Source: Exiguobacterium profundum (GTDB lineage: Bacteria; Bacillota; Bacilli; Exiguobacteriales; Exiguobacteriaceae). From it: a stretch of 64,000 nt of DNA. Positions 43,092 to 52,132 of this stretch are shown here, one piece after another. Both the position numbers and the translations under genes were made by a program. Below the pieces are notes generated by a model. It did no database searches, was not told where the DNA came from, and saw only the letters and a program-made list of their open reading frames with translations. The stretch covers positions 639,331 through 703,330 of the forward strand of contig NZ_MRSV01000001.1 of assembly GCF_001909285.1 (NCBI RefSeq), in the 5' to 3' direction. The first letter of the stretch is position 1; the number at the start of each line of letters is the position of its first letter.

Positions 43092-44667
43092 AATAAGCTA
43101 AAACGGAGACGACGCCACCTGACCAGAAGAGCCATTCATCCGGTCGAATATAGCCGAGTAGGCCGACGAGCAAACCGAGCAAGATGACGATGGCATTGAA
43201 CGTCTGACGGTGCAAGAGTTCCTTGGATTCAAGGTTTCGTTGGAACATCGCTTGCTCCGACAGACGTTTTCGTGTCGGTTCTTTTAAGTAATTATCCAGA
43301 AGTGGAGGAACGTTTAACAGTTTCTTCGCGTAGTTGATTCCGGTCTTCACGTAACGATTTTGAAGCGTTGTCCCGTCTTCCTCGAGCCATTCGATGACAA
43401 TCGGTTTACCGAGTGTGAACAGATCGATTTTCGGATCGAGGATTTGCAGAATCCCGAGCAAGGTCGAGGCGGCCCGACCGAAGAAGGCAAATTCTGCCGG
43501 GAGCTGAATCGGTTCGTTTTTGACGAGCAATTGAATGTCCTGTAACACCTTCTCAATCAATTTCGTATCGACGGTATCGATGTCCGTTTCTAGGTAGAAA
43601 GTGACCGCTTTCTCTAGCGCTTGGCGAATGTTTTGTTTGTTTGCCGTCGGTAAGAGGAAGCGCAAGTCTTCTAATCCATCGACGATGCTATCATAGTCGA
43701 GCGAGATGAACGCCTGTAAGATATTCCGAATCGTGGCCATGTCTTGCGCCGTTGTCTGTCCGACCATACCGAAATCGAGTAAGATGATGGTGCCATCGGC
43801 TCGAATTTGGACGTTTCCGGGGTGTGGATCGGCATGGAACTGCCCACCAAACAATAGCTGTTCGGCAGCGAGTGTGAAGAGTCGTTCAGCTAGGGCGGAA
43901 CGGTCGATTCCATTTTCTTTTAAAAAGGCGAGGTCGGTGATTCGGCGTGCGTCGACCCAGTCCATCGTCAAGACGCGGTTCGTACAGAGATGTTCGTGAT
44001 AGTCCGGGATGTAAACGTCTCGGTTATCGGCGTATTTGGCTTTAAAATACAGGGCGTTTTTTAATTCAGTTTGGAAATTTAGTTCATCCCCGATGACAAA
44101 AATCATTTGGCGATATAAGCTATCTAAGTCGGTTGATTTAGCGAGGGATGTCCGCTTTAACATCGATGTGACAATCCGCATCGCACGGAAGTCAGTTCGG
44201 ATGATTTTTTCGATTTTTTGACGCTGGATTTTGATGGCGACCCGTTTGCCGTTTTCAAGAAGCGTGGCACCATATACTTCTCCGATGGAAGCCGAGGCGA
44301 CGGCGTCGATGCCGACGTCTTTGACGACTTGGGTATATGGGACGCCCCATTCTGCCTCTAGAATCGCGCGCGACTTCTCCCAACCAGACGTCGGGACACG
44401 GTCGACGAGCTCTGACAGCTCGTTCAAGACGGCGGGTGGTAGCAAGTCTGCACGAATTGATAAGAATTGTCCGAGTTTGATTAACAAGCCCTCGAGTCGT
44501 AGCGCGTTACGCTTATACTCACGCGCGAGCTTGAGCATCAGTGCTTCATATTCTTCTGTCGTGGCGACACCTTGTTGTTGTTTGCGTGAAAAGGCGTACA
44601 GCCGAATGATGAATCGGGCGAACATGGTGACGATAATCCATATGCGGAACAAAGCGATACGTTTCAT
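43030..44667 (-). CDS. ABC1/UbiB-family atypical kinase
   Basis: 545-residue protein of the AarF/ABC1/UbiB group, atypical kinases linked to isoprenoid quinone or lipid homeostasis. It shows KLGQFLSIRADLLP (KxGQ motif, near residue 65), an Ala-rich loop ASASIGEVYGA in place of the usual glycine loop, the catalytic region FHADPHPGNVQ and the metal-binding DFGMVG. Two C-terminal hydrophobic helices (about residues 495-530) probably anchor it in the membrane. The AAAGGA site is about 14 bases from the ATG, so the start is tentative. Confidence 0.88.
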   Translation of the reverse strand: MKRIALFRIWIIVTMFARFIIRLYAFSRKQQQGVATTEEYEALMLKLAREYKRNALRLEGLLIKLGQFLSIRADLLPPAVLNELSELVDRVPTSGWEKSRAILEAEWGVPYTQVVKDVGIDAVASASIGEVYGATLLENGKRVAIKIQRQKIEKIIRTDFRAMRIVTSMLKRTSLAKSTDLDSLYRQMIFVIGDELNFQTELKNALYFKAKYADNRDVYIPDYHEHLCTNRVLTMDWVDARRITDLAFLKENGIDRSALAERLFTLAAEQLLFGGQFHADPHPGNVQIRADGTIILLDFGMVGQTTAQDMATIRNILQAFISLDYDSIVDGLEDLRFLLPTANKQNIRQALEKAVTFYLETDIDTVDTKLIEKVLQDIQLLVKNEPIQLPAEFAFFGRAASTLLGILQILDPKIDLFTLGKPIVIEWLEEDGTTLQNRYVKTGINYAKKLLNVPPLLDNYLKEPTRKRLSEQAMFQRNLESKELLHRQTFNAIVILLGLLVGLLGYIRPDEWLFWSGGVVSVLAYFNWRRLGRKIRHLARQDFRV

Positions 44668-44766
44668 TGTAATACCGACATCCTTTACGACAGTCGCACG
44701 ACTGACCTGAATTTTTGTAACTATACTTTACCATACAATGCGTTGAAGAAAGGGCAAGGGATGTTC

Positions 44767-45366
44767 ATGGAGTGGGAATTGCTCAACGTCGTCGGAACGA
44801 TTGCGTTCGCGGCGAGCGGAGCCATCATTGCGATGGATGAAAAATACGATATTTTTGGAGTTTGGTTACTGGCGTTTATCACCGCCTTCGGAGGCGGCGC
44901 GATCCGAAACGTCCTGTTAGGAAACCCCGTCAGTTTAATTTGGCAACAGAATGATTTATTTATTTTATGTTTTCTGGTCGCACTCCTCATCTTCCTGCTC
45001 CCGAGTGTCGTATTGCCACATTGGGAACGCTGGGGTGTCATTGTCGACGCCATTGGTCTCGTCGCTTTTGCCTTTCAAGGGGCGCAGGTCGCAATCAAGC
45101 TTGATTTACCTTTATCTGCTGCGATTGCGGCGGCTGTCTTGACTGGCGTTGGCGGAGGTGTTGTCCGGGACTTATTGGCAGGACGTAAGCCTCTCGTCTT
45201 ACAATCTGAGGTGTATGCGATTTGGGCGATTCTCATTGCGGTCATTACGTATTACTTCAAGCTCGAAGGCGGTCTTGCTGTGTACGCGCTTTTAATTGTC
45301 GTCGCGACACTTCGAGTGATATCCTACTATCGGAAGTGGAATTTACCAGCACGAAAAGTCAGATAA
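44767..45366 (+). CDS. TRIC-like cation channel family protein (UPF0126, YvgT-like)
   Basis: 199-residue membrane protein with seven predicted helices in two repeats, each carrying the GGGxxRD/N-type motif (FGGGAIRNVLLG and GVGGGVVRDLLAGRKP). This is the bacterial TRIC/UPF0126 family, trimeric K+/cation channels. I chose the ATG at 44767 because the protein then begins MEWELLNVVGTIAFA, aligning with Bacillus YvgT; ATG 44761 is possible. The DUF423 gene follows after 12 bases and is probably co-transcribed. Confidence 0.85.
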   Translation: MEWELLNVVGTIAFAASGAIIAMDEKYDIFGVWLLAFITAFGGGAIRNVLLGNPVSLIWQQNDLFILCFLVALLIFLLPSVVLPHWERWGVIVDAIGLVAFAFQGAQVAIKLDLPLSAAIAAAVLTGVGGGVVRDLLAGRKPLVLQSEVYAIWAILIAVITYYFKLEGGLAVYALLIVVATLRVISYYRKWNLPARKVR

Positions 45367-45378
45367 GGGGGAACGGAA

Positions 45379-45744
45379 ATGAAGATCTTATTAATGATCG
45401 GTGCCGGATTGATGGCACTCGGTGTGGCACTTGGTGCATTCGGCGCCCATGCGCTAAAAGAGAGATTGGCGCCAAACATGTTGGCAAACTGGCAGACAGG
45501 TGTGCTCTACCATATGGTGCACGCGCTTGGAATCATTGGGATTGCAGCGCTCCTCATGCGCGTGAGCATCAGCCAGTTCAACGTGGCCGGTTGGCTCATG
45601 TTTGCGGGGATCGTCTTCTTCTCAGGAAGCTTGTACGTCATGGCATTGACGGGAATTACAAAACTCGGAGCCGTGACACCGATTGGCGGCGTGTTATTCA
45701 TCGCTGCCTGGATCTTTGTCATCGTCGGTGCGATGAAACTATAA
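45379..45744 (+). CDS. DUF423 (UPF0382) membrane protein, YwdK-like
   Basis: 121-residue protein with four predicted helices. GAFGAHALKERL near residues 20-31 and the YHMVHALGIIGIAALL helix are the conserved features of the DUF423 family, which includes Bacillus YwdK. Role unknown. GGGGGAAC precedes the ATG; it follows the TRIC-like gene closely and ends at a terminator. Confidence 0.87.
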   Translation: MKILLMIGAGLMALGVALGAFGAHALKERLAPNMLANWQTGVLYHMVHALGIIGIAALLMRVSISQFNVAGWLMFAGIVFFSGSLYVMALTGITKLGAVTPIGGVLFIAAWIFVIVGAMKL

Positions 45745-45766
45745 CTTGAGAATCCATTTATTCGAT

Positions 45767-45816
45767 ATCCATGCCTTGCTCATGTTTACATGCAGCGACG
45801 GCATGGATTTTTTTGT
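45767..45816 (+). terminator. Terminator
   Basis: ATCCATGCC / GGCATGGAT stem enclosing a small CATGT/ACATG hairpin, followed by a long T run. Confidence 0.75.
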
Positions 45817-46164
45817 TTTTTTTTCCTATTAATTGGAAAAGGGATATACAGCCCTATTCGCTTATTATTTTAAGATAAGGTAAATAATTCTCTATTTACA
45901 TAAAACATTACAGAAAGATGTCAAATCGAACAGTCTGAAAAGGTATTGGTAAATAATAAGTTCTATGCATTCATTGTCCGCACCTTTGTTCTTGCGTAAT
46001 AAAATTGAAATATAACTTTAACAGGAAAATATCTATCAGTTAGATATAATTAGTCGTGTTGAAACTCAACCAAATGATCGTTTTTGTTACATACTTAAAC
46101 GGCTTTAAATATGTAGTGTAGTAGGTACTCACGTTTGTCATTTAAGAAAGGATGTACCCCATTC
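45817..46164 (+). other. A/T-rich leader of the M23 peptidase gene
   Basis: About 350 bases of markedly A/T-rich sequence without a plausible gene. It probably holds the promoter and a long 5' leader of the peptidase gene. I found hexamers resembling half of a WalR site (TTTACA, ATTACA near 45895-45912), but the spacing is one base too long for the consensus. Confidence 0.4.
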
Positions 46165-47655
46165 ATGAATTGGAAACGCACAGTCTCGACGTTAACGCTC
46201 GGTGTGATGCTCATCAGCACACATACAGTTGCGGATGCATCGACTTCGATTAAAGAGAAGCAAGAACAACAACAAAAAGTAAAAGAAAAGCGCGACAGTG
46301 TGAAAAAAGACCAGTCAGAAACATCTTCAAAAATTGAAGGAAACAAGGAAGAGATTTCAAAAGTTCAGGCTGAGGTCAACAAAATGGACGCACAATTGCA
46401 AGACATCATCAATGATGTCGCCATGAAACGCCAAGAAATCAAGCGCACCGAGATGAAGATCGAGGATCTTGAAGCCGATATTAAAGATTACCAAGAAAAA
46501 ATGAAGGCGCAAGAAGCGATGATGAAAGAGCGTATGGCCACGATGCAAAAGAACGGTGGCGGTTCAATCAACTGGGCTGAGTTCATCTTCGGTTCAAAAA
46601 ATCTCTCTGATCTCGTGACACGTATGATCACAGCTGGAACGATTCAGCGTAGTGACCAAGAGTTGTTTGATGACTATGAAGCGACACAGCGTTCGTTGAA
46701 AGAAGCGCAGGCTGACTTGAAAGCAGAGCGTGCTTCACTTCTTGAACAACAAAAAGCACTCGAAGTGCGTCAAGCCGAGCTTGAGAAGAAAATGAAGCAA
46801 CGTGAAAAACGCATCAAAGAGCTTGAAGAGAAGAACATCAAGTTCGAATCGCAAATCTTTGACCTTCAAGAGATTGAAGCAACATTAGTCGCTCAAGAAC
46901 AGGCAATCGCGGCTGAAATCGAAGCGCAGCGTCGGGAAGAAGAGGAAGCCCGTCGTCGTGCGGAAGAAGCAGCTCGTCAAGAGGCGGCACGTAAGGCGGA
47001 AGAAGCCCGCCAAGCAGAAGCTGCACGTCAAGCTGAGGCTGCCCGTCAGGCAGAACGAGAAGCGGAAGCAGCTCGTCAAGCTGCTCAACAAAAGCAAGAC
47101 AATAAATCGAATACCCCGTCTTCGTCGTCTTCAAACAACACGGCGGCATCAACGCCAGCTCCAAAACCGGCACCGGCTCCAACGCCAGCTCCGAAACCAG
47201 AGCCAAAACCGGCGCCGACGACATCGACGCCAGCTCCGTCTAGTTCGATGTTCATTCAACCGGCTTCAGGACGCTACTCACAAGGATGGGGTCCGGCGAG
47301 CGGTGCGTTTGGTTACACGTTCCATAACGGTGTAGACATCGCTGGTCCAACAGGGACACCGATTCGCGCATCTGCGACAGGTACGGTCATTCGTGCAGGT
47401 TGGGGTGGCGCATACGGGAACCACGTCATGATCGCACACGTGATCAACGGTCAAGTTTGGACCACGGTCTATGCGCACATGAACTCGGTATCTGTCAGCT
47501 CTGGACAGCGTGTGACGCAAGGGTCGAACATCGGGACACTTGGAAACACAGGGAACTCTTCAGGTCCGCACTTGCACTTTGAGATTCATAAAGGCGGCTA
47601 CTCATACTCGGCAACGAGCGCAGGTAGCACGGTCAATCCGCGTCAGTTCTTCTGA
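46165..47655 (+). CDS. Secreted coiled-coil M23 peptidoglycan hydrolase
   Basis: 496-residue exported cell-wall enzyme. A signal peptide (about 1-26, ending near VADAS) precedes a long coiled coil of PcsB/CwlO type (about 30-270), an Ala/Glu/Arg-rich helix made of AARQAEAARQAE-like repeats, a Ser/Pro/Ala linker with PAPAPTPAPKPEPKP, and a LytM/M23 metallopeptidase domain (about 375-496). The zinc ligands are in HNGVDIAG and GPHLHFEIH. ATG at 46165 follows AAAGGA at a long spacing. Such proteins are activated by FtsEX in cell division or elongation, which is known for the family only. Confidence 0.9.
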   Translation: MNWKRTVSTLTLGVMLISTHTVADASTSIKEKQEQQQKVKEKRDSVKKDQSETSSKIEGNKEEISKVQAEVNKMDAQLQDIINDVAMKRQEIKRTEMKIEDLEADIKDYQEKMKAQEAMMKERMATMQKNGGGSINWAEFIFGSKNLSDLVTRMITAGTIQRSDQELFDDYEATQRSLKEAQADLKAERASLLEQQKALEVRQAELEKKMKQREKRIKELEEKNIKFESQIFDLQEIEATLVAQEQAIAAEIEAQRREEEEARRRAEEAARQEAARKAEEARQAEAARQAEAARQAEREAEAARQAAQQKQDNKSNTPSSSSSNNTAASTPAPKPAPAPTPAPKPEPKPAPTTSTPAPSSSMFIQPASGRYSQGWGPASGAFGYTFHNGVDIAGPTGTPIRASATGTVIRAGWGGAYGNHVMIAHVINGQVWTTVYAHMNSVSVSSGQRVTQGSNIGTLGNTGNSSGPHLHFEIHKGGYSYSATSAGSTVNPRQFF

Positions 47656-47667
47656 TGCATCAACCAG

Positions 47668-47698
47668 AAAACTCCTTTCGATTGCGAAAGGAGTTTTT
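47668..47698 (+). terminator. Terminator of the M23 peptidase gene
   Basis: AAAACTCCTTTCG / CGAAAGGAGTTTT with an ATTG loop and T run. Confidence 0.9.
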
Positions 47699-47703
47699 GT
47701 GCG

Positions 47704-47733
47704 TAAAAAATCCCTCCGCGATTGCGAAGGGAT
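47704..47733 (-). terminator. Terminator of the amino acid permease gene
   Basis: ATCCCTTCGC / GCGGAGGGAT stem (one mismatch) followed on the minus strand by TTTTTT; back to back with the previous terminator. Confidence 0.85.
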
Positions 47734-47738
47734 ACTCG

Positions 47739-49100
47739 TTAGTTGGCTTGTTCAATATCGCTTGGACGATCTTGTTTTTTACGCATTTGTTCACGCACGT
47801 AATAGATGATCGTCAATCCGATCAACCAAGGTACGCCGAATTTCAGCAAGATGTTGAAATCCGTGAACCATGTCGTGATCATCAGGCTGAGCAGTAAGAC
47901 CGCCCCGAGCAATGGGAGGAATGGATATCCCATCATGCGGACAGGGAGTTTTCGCCCAGTCCATTTCTTACGGAAGAACAAGTGGGAGACGAAGACCATG
48001 AACCAAGTGAAAATAGCTCCGAACATCGAGATTCCCATCAAGAATGGATACGACGACTCCATGAATACTTGTAGCAAAGCGGCGAGGACGATCCCGCCTG
48101 TTGAAACGAGTAGCGCGAACATTGGAATCCCATTTTTGCTGATTTTTTTTTTTTTTTTCGGTGCATCGCCGGCTTCCGCGAGCGAGTACATCATACGTGT
48201 CGACGCGTAAAGCTGCGCGTTCATCGCAGACAAGGCGGCGATCAAAATCACAAAGTTGAGGATGCCTGCCGCGAACGGGACATCGAACTGTTCCATGACG
48301 AGCACGAACGGACTTTGGTCGATCCCGGCTTGCTGCCATGGGATCAGCATGAGCATGATCGCGAGCGTGACGACATAGAAGAACGTCAAGCGGAACACGG
48401 TCGCGCGTAAAGCGCGTGGTACGGCCTGGTCCGGGTCTTTCGCTTCTCCCGCTGTCACAGCGACGAGTTCGGTTCCAAGGAAACTGAAGAGGGAGATGAA
48501 AATCGTCACCCACATTCCGTAAAAGCCGAACGCGAAGAAGCCTTCGTTTCCTGTCGTGATTGACTCAATCGGTGATCCTGGTTCGCCGAACAATGTGGCG
48601 GCACCGAGGACGATGAATAAGATAATGGCAGTTACTTTGATGAAGGATAACCAGTATTCGGTCGTTCCGAACGTGTGAACGTGACGGGCGTTGACGTAAA
48701 TGAGTAGTCCACCGAAGAGGGCGACCCAAACGAACCCGTTCACATCTGGGAACCAGTAGCGCATGTAGATGGCGATGGCACTGACTTCAACCCCTACAGC
48801 CAGTACGTTCGCGACCCAGTAAGAGTAACGGACGAGAAAACCGGCGAGTGGATGAACGTATCGCTCGGCAATCGTTCCGAATGATCCGGATGTTGGATGG
48901 GCGACCGTCATTTCGGCGAGAGCACCCATTAGTAAGAGGACGATGAACGCCCCGATGGCATAGCTGACGAGCACGCTCGGGCCAGCGGTTTGAATCGCGA
49001 GACCGCTTCCGAGGAACAGCCCGGTTCCGATGGCGCTCCCGAGGGAAATCATCGTGAGTTGCCGGGTGGACAGCTCGCGCTTTAGTTTATTTGTTTCCAA
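47739..49100 (-). CDS. Amino acid permease (APC superfamily, AAT family)
   Basis: 453-residue importer with 12 predicted helices. LSTRQLTMISLGSAIGTGLF at residues 10-29 is the AAT-family first-helix motif, and GTELVAVTAGEAKDPDQAVP followed by NAQLYASTRMMYSLAEAGDAP is typical of the GabP/ProY/RocE group. A 16-base T run (48143-48158; KKKKK on the coding strand) replaces a usually more varied loop but preserves the frame. It is divergent from the trp leader, so tryptophan or another amino acid is possible, but the substrate cannot be read from the sequence. Confidence 0.88.
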   Translation of the reverse strand: METNKLKRELSTRQLTMISLGSAIGTGLFLGSGLAIQTAGPSVLVSYAIGAFIVLLLMGALAEMTVAHPTSGSFGTIAERYVHPLAGFLVRYSYWVANVLAVGVEVSAIAIYMRYWFPDVNGFVWVALFGGLLIYVNARHVHTFGTTEYWLSFIKVTAIILFIVLGAATLFGEPGSPIESITTGNEGFFAFGFYGMWVTIFISLFSFLGTELVAVTAGEAKDPDQAVPRALRATVFRLTFFYVVTLAIMLMLIPWQQAGIDQSPFVLVMEQFDVPFAAGILNFVILIAALSAMNAQLYASTRMMYSLAEAGDAPKKKKKISKNGIPMFALLVSTGGIVLAALLQVFMESSYPFLMGISMFGAIFTWFMVFVSHLFFRKKWTGRKLPVRMMGYPFLPLLGAVLLLSLMITTWFTDFNILLKFGVPWLIGLTIIYYVREQMRKKQDRPSDIEQAN

Positions 49101-49205
49101 AATCGATTCTCCTTTAGCTGAGTGAAATGTTGTTGTGGACGACTATAGCAGAAGAAAAAAAACAATGTAAAAAAAAAAAATCGATGAAGGTTTCTCATTT
49201 TTGGA

Positions 49206-49234
49206 TGCACATATAGAGGCAAAGTTTTTATAAT
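49206..49234 (+). promoter_or_regulatory. Candidate trp operon promoter
   Basis: TGCACA (49206-49211), 17 bases, TATAAT (49229-49234), about 60-70 bases ahead of the first T-box. The -10 is perfect and the -35 weak. Confidence 0.45.
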
Positions 49235-49284
49235 TTTTTTATTTTTTTTGGATTCATCTGCCCTGTATAGTACGAATTAACTTA

Positions 49285-49560
49285 ACTGAAACGAATAAAG
49301 GCGTCGACGAAGAGAAGTAACGACGAATCCTGTATGACAGAGAGCTGATGGTTGGTGCGAATCAGTATATGGGACGTCGCGAATGGACTTCTGAGCTCTA
49401 AACCGAACTTTGAGTAGGCTTTAGCGGGTTACCCACCGTTATCACGGGGAAGCGGATGATTGTCCGTGAAGTGGGTTCTTTGGAACCAACGAAGGTGGCA
49501 CCACGGGGTTACTCGTCCTTCTTATAGCGCAGGCTATGAGGAGACGGGTGACCCCTTTTT
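49285..49560 (+). promoter_or_regulatory. T-box riboswitch 1, tryptophan-specific
   Basis: A tRNA-sensing leader. Stem I closes with AGAAGT (49313-49318) and ACTTCT (49387-49392). The specifier TGG (49384-49386) sits in GAATGGAC, matching tRNA-Trp. The T-box sequence AAGGTGGCACCACGG (49492-49506) would pair with uncharged tRNA ends. A terminator GGGGTTACTCGTCC / GACGGGTGACCCC plus T run (49505-49560) overlaps it. Uncharged tRNA-Trp should allow readthrough. Confidence 0.9.
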
Positions 49561-49578
49561 CGTTTCATTTATATAAAT

Positions 49579-49826
49579 CGAGGATTGAGAAGAGTAGCGC
49601 GAGAAGACGTTTCGTCCAGAGAGTCAGGGATGGTGAGATCCTGACCGAGGCGTCCGCGTGAATGGGCTCATGAGAGCATGGCTGAAGAGAGTAGGTCGTG
49701 ACGGTTTCCCCCGTTATCGGGATACGATGTGATTGCATCGGAGAGTGGATTCTTTGAAATCAACGAGAGGTGGCACCGCGGTATTGAACCGTCCTCCATA
49801 CGACGACTGTCGTATGGAGTTTTTTT
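49579..49826 (+). promoter_or_regulatory. T-box riboswitch 2, tryptophan-specific
   Basis: Second complete T-box in series with the first. Specifier TGG (49663-49665) in GAATGGGC, T-box core GAGGTGGCACCGCGG near 49767-49781, and a terminator CTCCATACGAC / GTCGTATGGAG with T run (49794-49826). It ends 28 bases before the trpD start codon. Two sequential readthrough steps should give a wider induction range. Confidence 0.92.
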
Positions 49827-49854
49827 ATACACATTTTTAGAGGGGGAACAGACG

Positions 49855-50844
49855 ATGATTCAACAATTGGAGACAAACGCATTATCAACAGCAGATATGA
49901 AAGTGGCAGCGAGCGAGATGTTCCAAGCGGATGAAGCGCAAATCGAACGAGTGCTGCTGGCGATGAAAGAGCGCGGTGAGACAGCAGAAGAGATGGCAGG
50001 ACTCGCAGCATACATTCGTGAAGCGGCACAGTTCCCCCAAAGTGATTTACCCGTACTAGATGTTTGTGGTACCGGCGGCGACGGGGCGCATACGTTTAAT
50101 ATCAGTTCGACCGTCGCCTTTGTCCTGGCGGGTCTTGGGATTCCGGTCGCCAAGCACGGGAATCGAAGCGTCTCGAGTCGATCAGGAAGCGCGGACGTCT
50201 TAGAGGCATTGAACGTTCCGATTGTGAAGACGGCAGAAGAAGTACATGCTGACTTGAAACGGACGAATCTCAGTTTTCTATTCGCCCAGCATGTCCACCC
50301 GATCATGAAGCATGTCATGCCGGTCCGGAAACGGCTCGCGACGGCGACCATCTTCAACCAAATCGGACCGTTAACGAACCCGCTTCGTCCGAAACGACAA
50401 CTTGTCGGTGTCTATCATCCATCGTTACTCGAGAAGATGGCGACCGCGATGCGTCATCTCGGGGTGGAGCGCGGTATGGTCGTCCATGGAGCAGGTGGAC
50501 TCGATGAAGCGAGTCTCGCCGGTGTGAACGACGTGTACTTCTTTGATGGGGAACAGACGGCGCGTTATGCGGTCGACCCACGAGATGTCGGCTTGATGCG
50601 GGCACCGCTTGAAGCGCTACGTGGAGGCACACCAGAAGAGAACGCTGCGACACTTCTTGCCGTATTGAATGGAGAGTCGGGACCGGCACGCGACGTCGTC
50701 TTATTAAACGCGGCACTTGCCCTTTGCACGTATGGTACGACCGCAACGCTTCGTGCAGGAGTGAAAGAAGCAAAACGTAGTATCGATGAAGGGCACGCCT
50801 TACGCGTATTACAAAACTTACAACGTACGGAGGTCGAAGCATGA
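49855..50844 (+). CDS. trpD: Anthranilate phosphoribosyltransferase
   Basis: 329-residue enzyme joining anthranilate to PRPP in tryptophan synthesis. VCGTGGDGAHTFNISS (PRPP loop near residue 68), KHGNRSVSSRSGSADVLE and the phosphate-binding IGPLTNPLRPK are intact. AGGGGGAAC precedes the ATG at 49855; the frame upstream reads back into the T-box terminator and is not used. First gene of trpDCFBA, overlapping trpC by four bases. trpE and trpG are not in the window. Confidence 0.96.
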   Translation: MIQQLETNALSTADMKVAASEMFQADEAQIERVLLAMKERGETAEEMAGLAAYIREAAQFPQSDLPVLDVCGTGGDGAHTFNISSTVAFVLAGLGIPVAKHGNRSVSSRSGSADVLEALNVPIVKTAEEVHADLKRTNLSFLFAQHVHPIMKHVMPVRKRLATATIFNQIGPLTNPLRPKRQLVGVYHPSLLEKMATAMRHLGVERGMVVHGAGGLDEASLAGVNDVYFFDGEQTARYAVDPRDVGLMRAPLEALRGGTPEENAATLLAVLNGESGPARDVVLLNAALALCTYGTTATLRAGVKEAKRSIDEGHALRVLQNLQRTEVEA

Positions 50845-51602
50845 GTTATTTAACGAAAATCATCGGAACGAAAATAGAAGAGGTTAGCGGCATGCAGCCC
50901 ATCGATGTCCCCGTGACGAAGTCAATCTCTCTCTTACATGTGATGAGCGAGGGATTCCATATCATTTCAGAGATCAAACGGTCGTCCCCCTCGAAAGGAA
51001 TGATTCGGGAGACGGTCGACGTCGCTAAAAGGGCACGTCAATATGAAAAAGCTGGTGCGACGATGATCTCCGTTTTGACAGACACGACGTACTTTAACGG
51101 TTCTTTTGACGACTTGCGACAAGTTGCCGATGTCGTCACCATCCCGGTGCTCTGTAAAGATTTCATCATCGATGAACGACAACTCGACTATGCGAAGCAT
51201 TACGGAGCGAGTGTGGCACTTTTGATCGTGGCGGCACTCCATCCGACACGTCTTCAGGAGTTGACGCGATACGCTCGCTCCATCGGTCTCGACGTCTTAG
51301 TCGAAGTACATGATGAGGCGGAGTTATGCATCGCCCTCGAACTTGATGACGTGTTGATCGGCATCAATAACAGAGACTTAAAAACGTTCGAGGTATCCCT
51401 CGAAACATCGATTGATTTGATGAAACGCTATCCTGAGGTCACATTCGTCAGCGAGAGCGGGGTCAGTACAGTCGAGGCGGCTGCACGTTTAAAAGAAGCT
51501 GGGGCAAGCGCCATTCTCGTCGGGGAAGCACTTATGCGTGAAGAGGACCCGACCCGGTTACTCGAGGAGTTGAAAACATGTTCGTTAAAATCTGTGGACT
51601 AA
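50841..51602 (+). CDS. trpC: Indole-3-glycerol phosphate synthase
   Basis: 253-residue TIM-barrel enzyme that closes the indole ring. ISEIKRSSPSKGMI (near residue 46, catalytic lysine), SVLTDTTYFNGS, VLCKDFIID, LVEVHDEAEL, IGINNRDLKTF and SESGV are all family signatures. The start overlaps the trpD stop (ATGA), and the end overlaps trpF by 25 bases, so translation is coupled along the operon. Confidence 0.96.
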   Translation: MSYLTKIIGTKIEEVSGMQPIDVPVTKSISLLHVMSEGFHIISEIKRSSPSKGMIRETVDVAKRARQYEKAGATMISVLTDTTYFNGSFDDLRQVADVVTIPVLCKDFIIDERQLDYAKHYGASVALLIVAALHPTRLQELTRYARSIGLDVLVEVHDEAELCIALELDDVLIGINNRDLKTFEVSLETSIDLMKRYPEVTFVSESGVSTVEAAARLKEAGASAILVGEALMREEDPTRLLEELKTCSLKSVD

Positions 51603-52132
51603 AAACAAAGGAAGCTGTTGAGGCGGCGGTCGAGGCGGGAGCGGATGCCATCGGGTTTGTCTTCGCCCCGAGTTCCCGTCAAATCGACGTGGCGACTGCG
51701 AAGACACTGGCCGCACACATCCCGGAATCGGTTCGAATCGTTGGTGTGTTTTTAAGTCCTTCAATGGAAGAGATTGAGGAAACGTTGAATGTAGGACTGA
51801 CGGATTTACAAATTCACCATCGGACGCAGTCAATGGAACAACTCCGTATCTTCGGGTTATCGATCATCGATGCGTCGACCGAGGAGACGGCAGATGTACG
51901 ATTGATGGATCATCCGAATCCGGGAAGTGGACAGGTGTTAGACTGGGGCGCAATCGACCGGCCGCAGCGTCCGTTTTGGCTAGCGGGCGGGCTATCCCCG
52001 GAGAATGTGAGACAAGCGATTCAAATGATTCAACCAGACGGCGTCGACGTCTCGAGCGGTGTCGAGACGGACGGTGTGAAAGATATCGAAAAAATTCGTG
52101 CGTTCATTCAACGCGCCAAGGAGGAACTATGA
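51578..52132 (+). CDS. trpF: Phosphoribosylanthranilate isomerase
   Basis: 184-residue TIM barrel, somewhat short for TrpF (usually about 200). [20 protein letters not shown] (catalytic cysteine at residue 6) and [11 protein letters not shown] mark the N-terminal half, LQIHH the middle, and [11 protein letters not shown] plus VDVSSGVET with the catalytic aspartate the C-terminal half. GAGGAG precedes the ATG inside the trpC 3' end. Stop overlaps the trpB start. Confidence 0.94.
   Translation: MFVKICGLKTKEAVEAAVEAGADAIGFVFAPSSRQIDVATAKTLAAHIPESVRIVGVFLSPSMEEIEETLNVGLTDLQIHHRTQSMEQLRIFGLSIIDASTEETADVRLMDHPNPGSGQVLDWGAIDRPQRPFWLAGGLSPENVRQAIQMIQPDGVDVSSGVETDGVKDIEKIRAFIQRAKEEL

Noticed and set aside
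45890-45915. WalR site upstream of the M23 peptidase gene
   Set aside because: TTTACA and ATTACA are present but 12 rather than 11 bases apart.
46838-47224. 128-codon minus-strand Leu/Pro-rich frame
   Set aside because: Shadow of the repetitive Ala/Glu/Arg and Pro-rich segments of the M23 peptidase gene.
46940-47235. Repeats in the M23 gene as a CRISPR-like or mobile repeat
   Set aside because: They encode in-frame AARQAE and PAP-type protein repeats without spacers.
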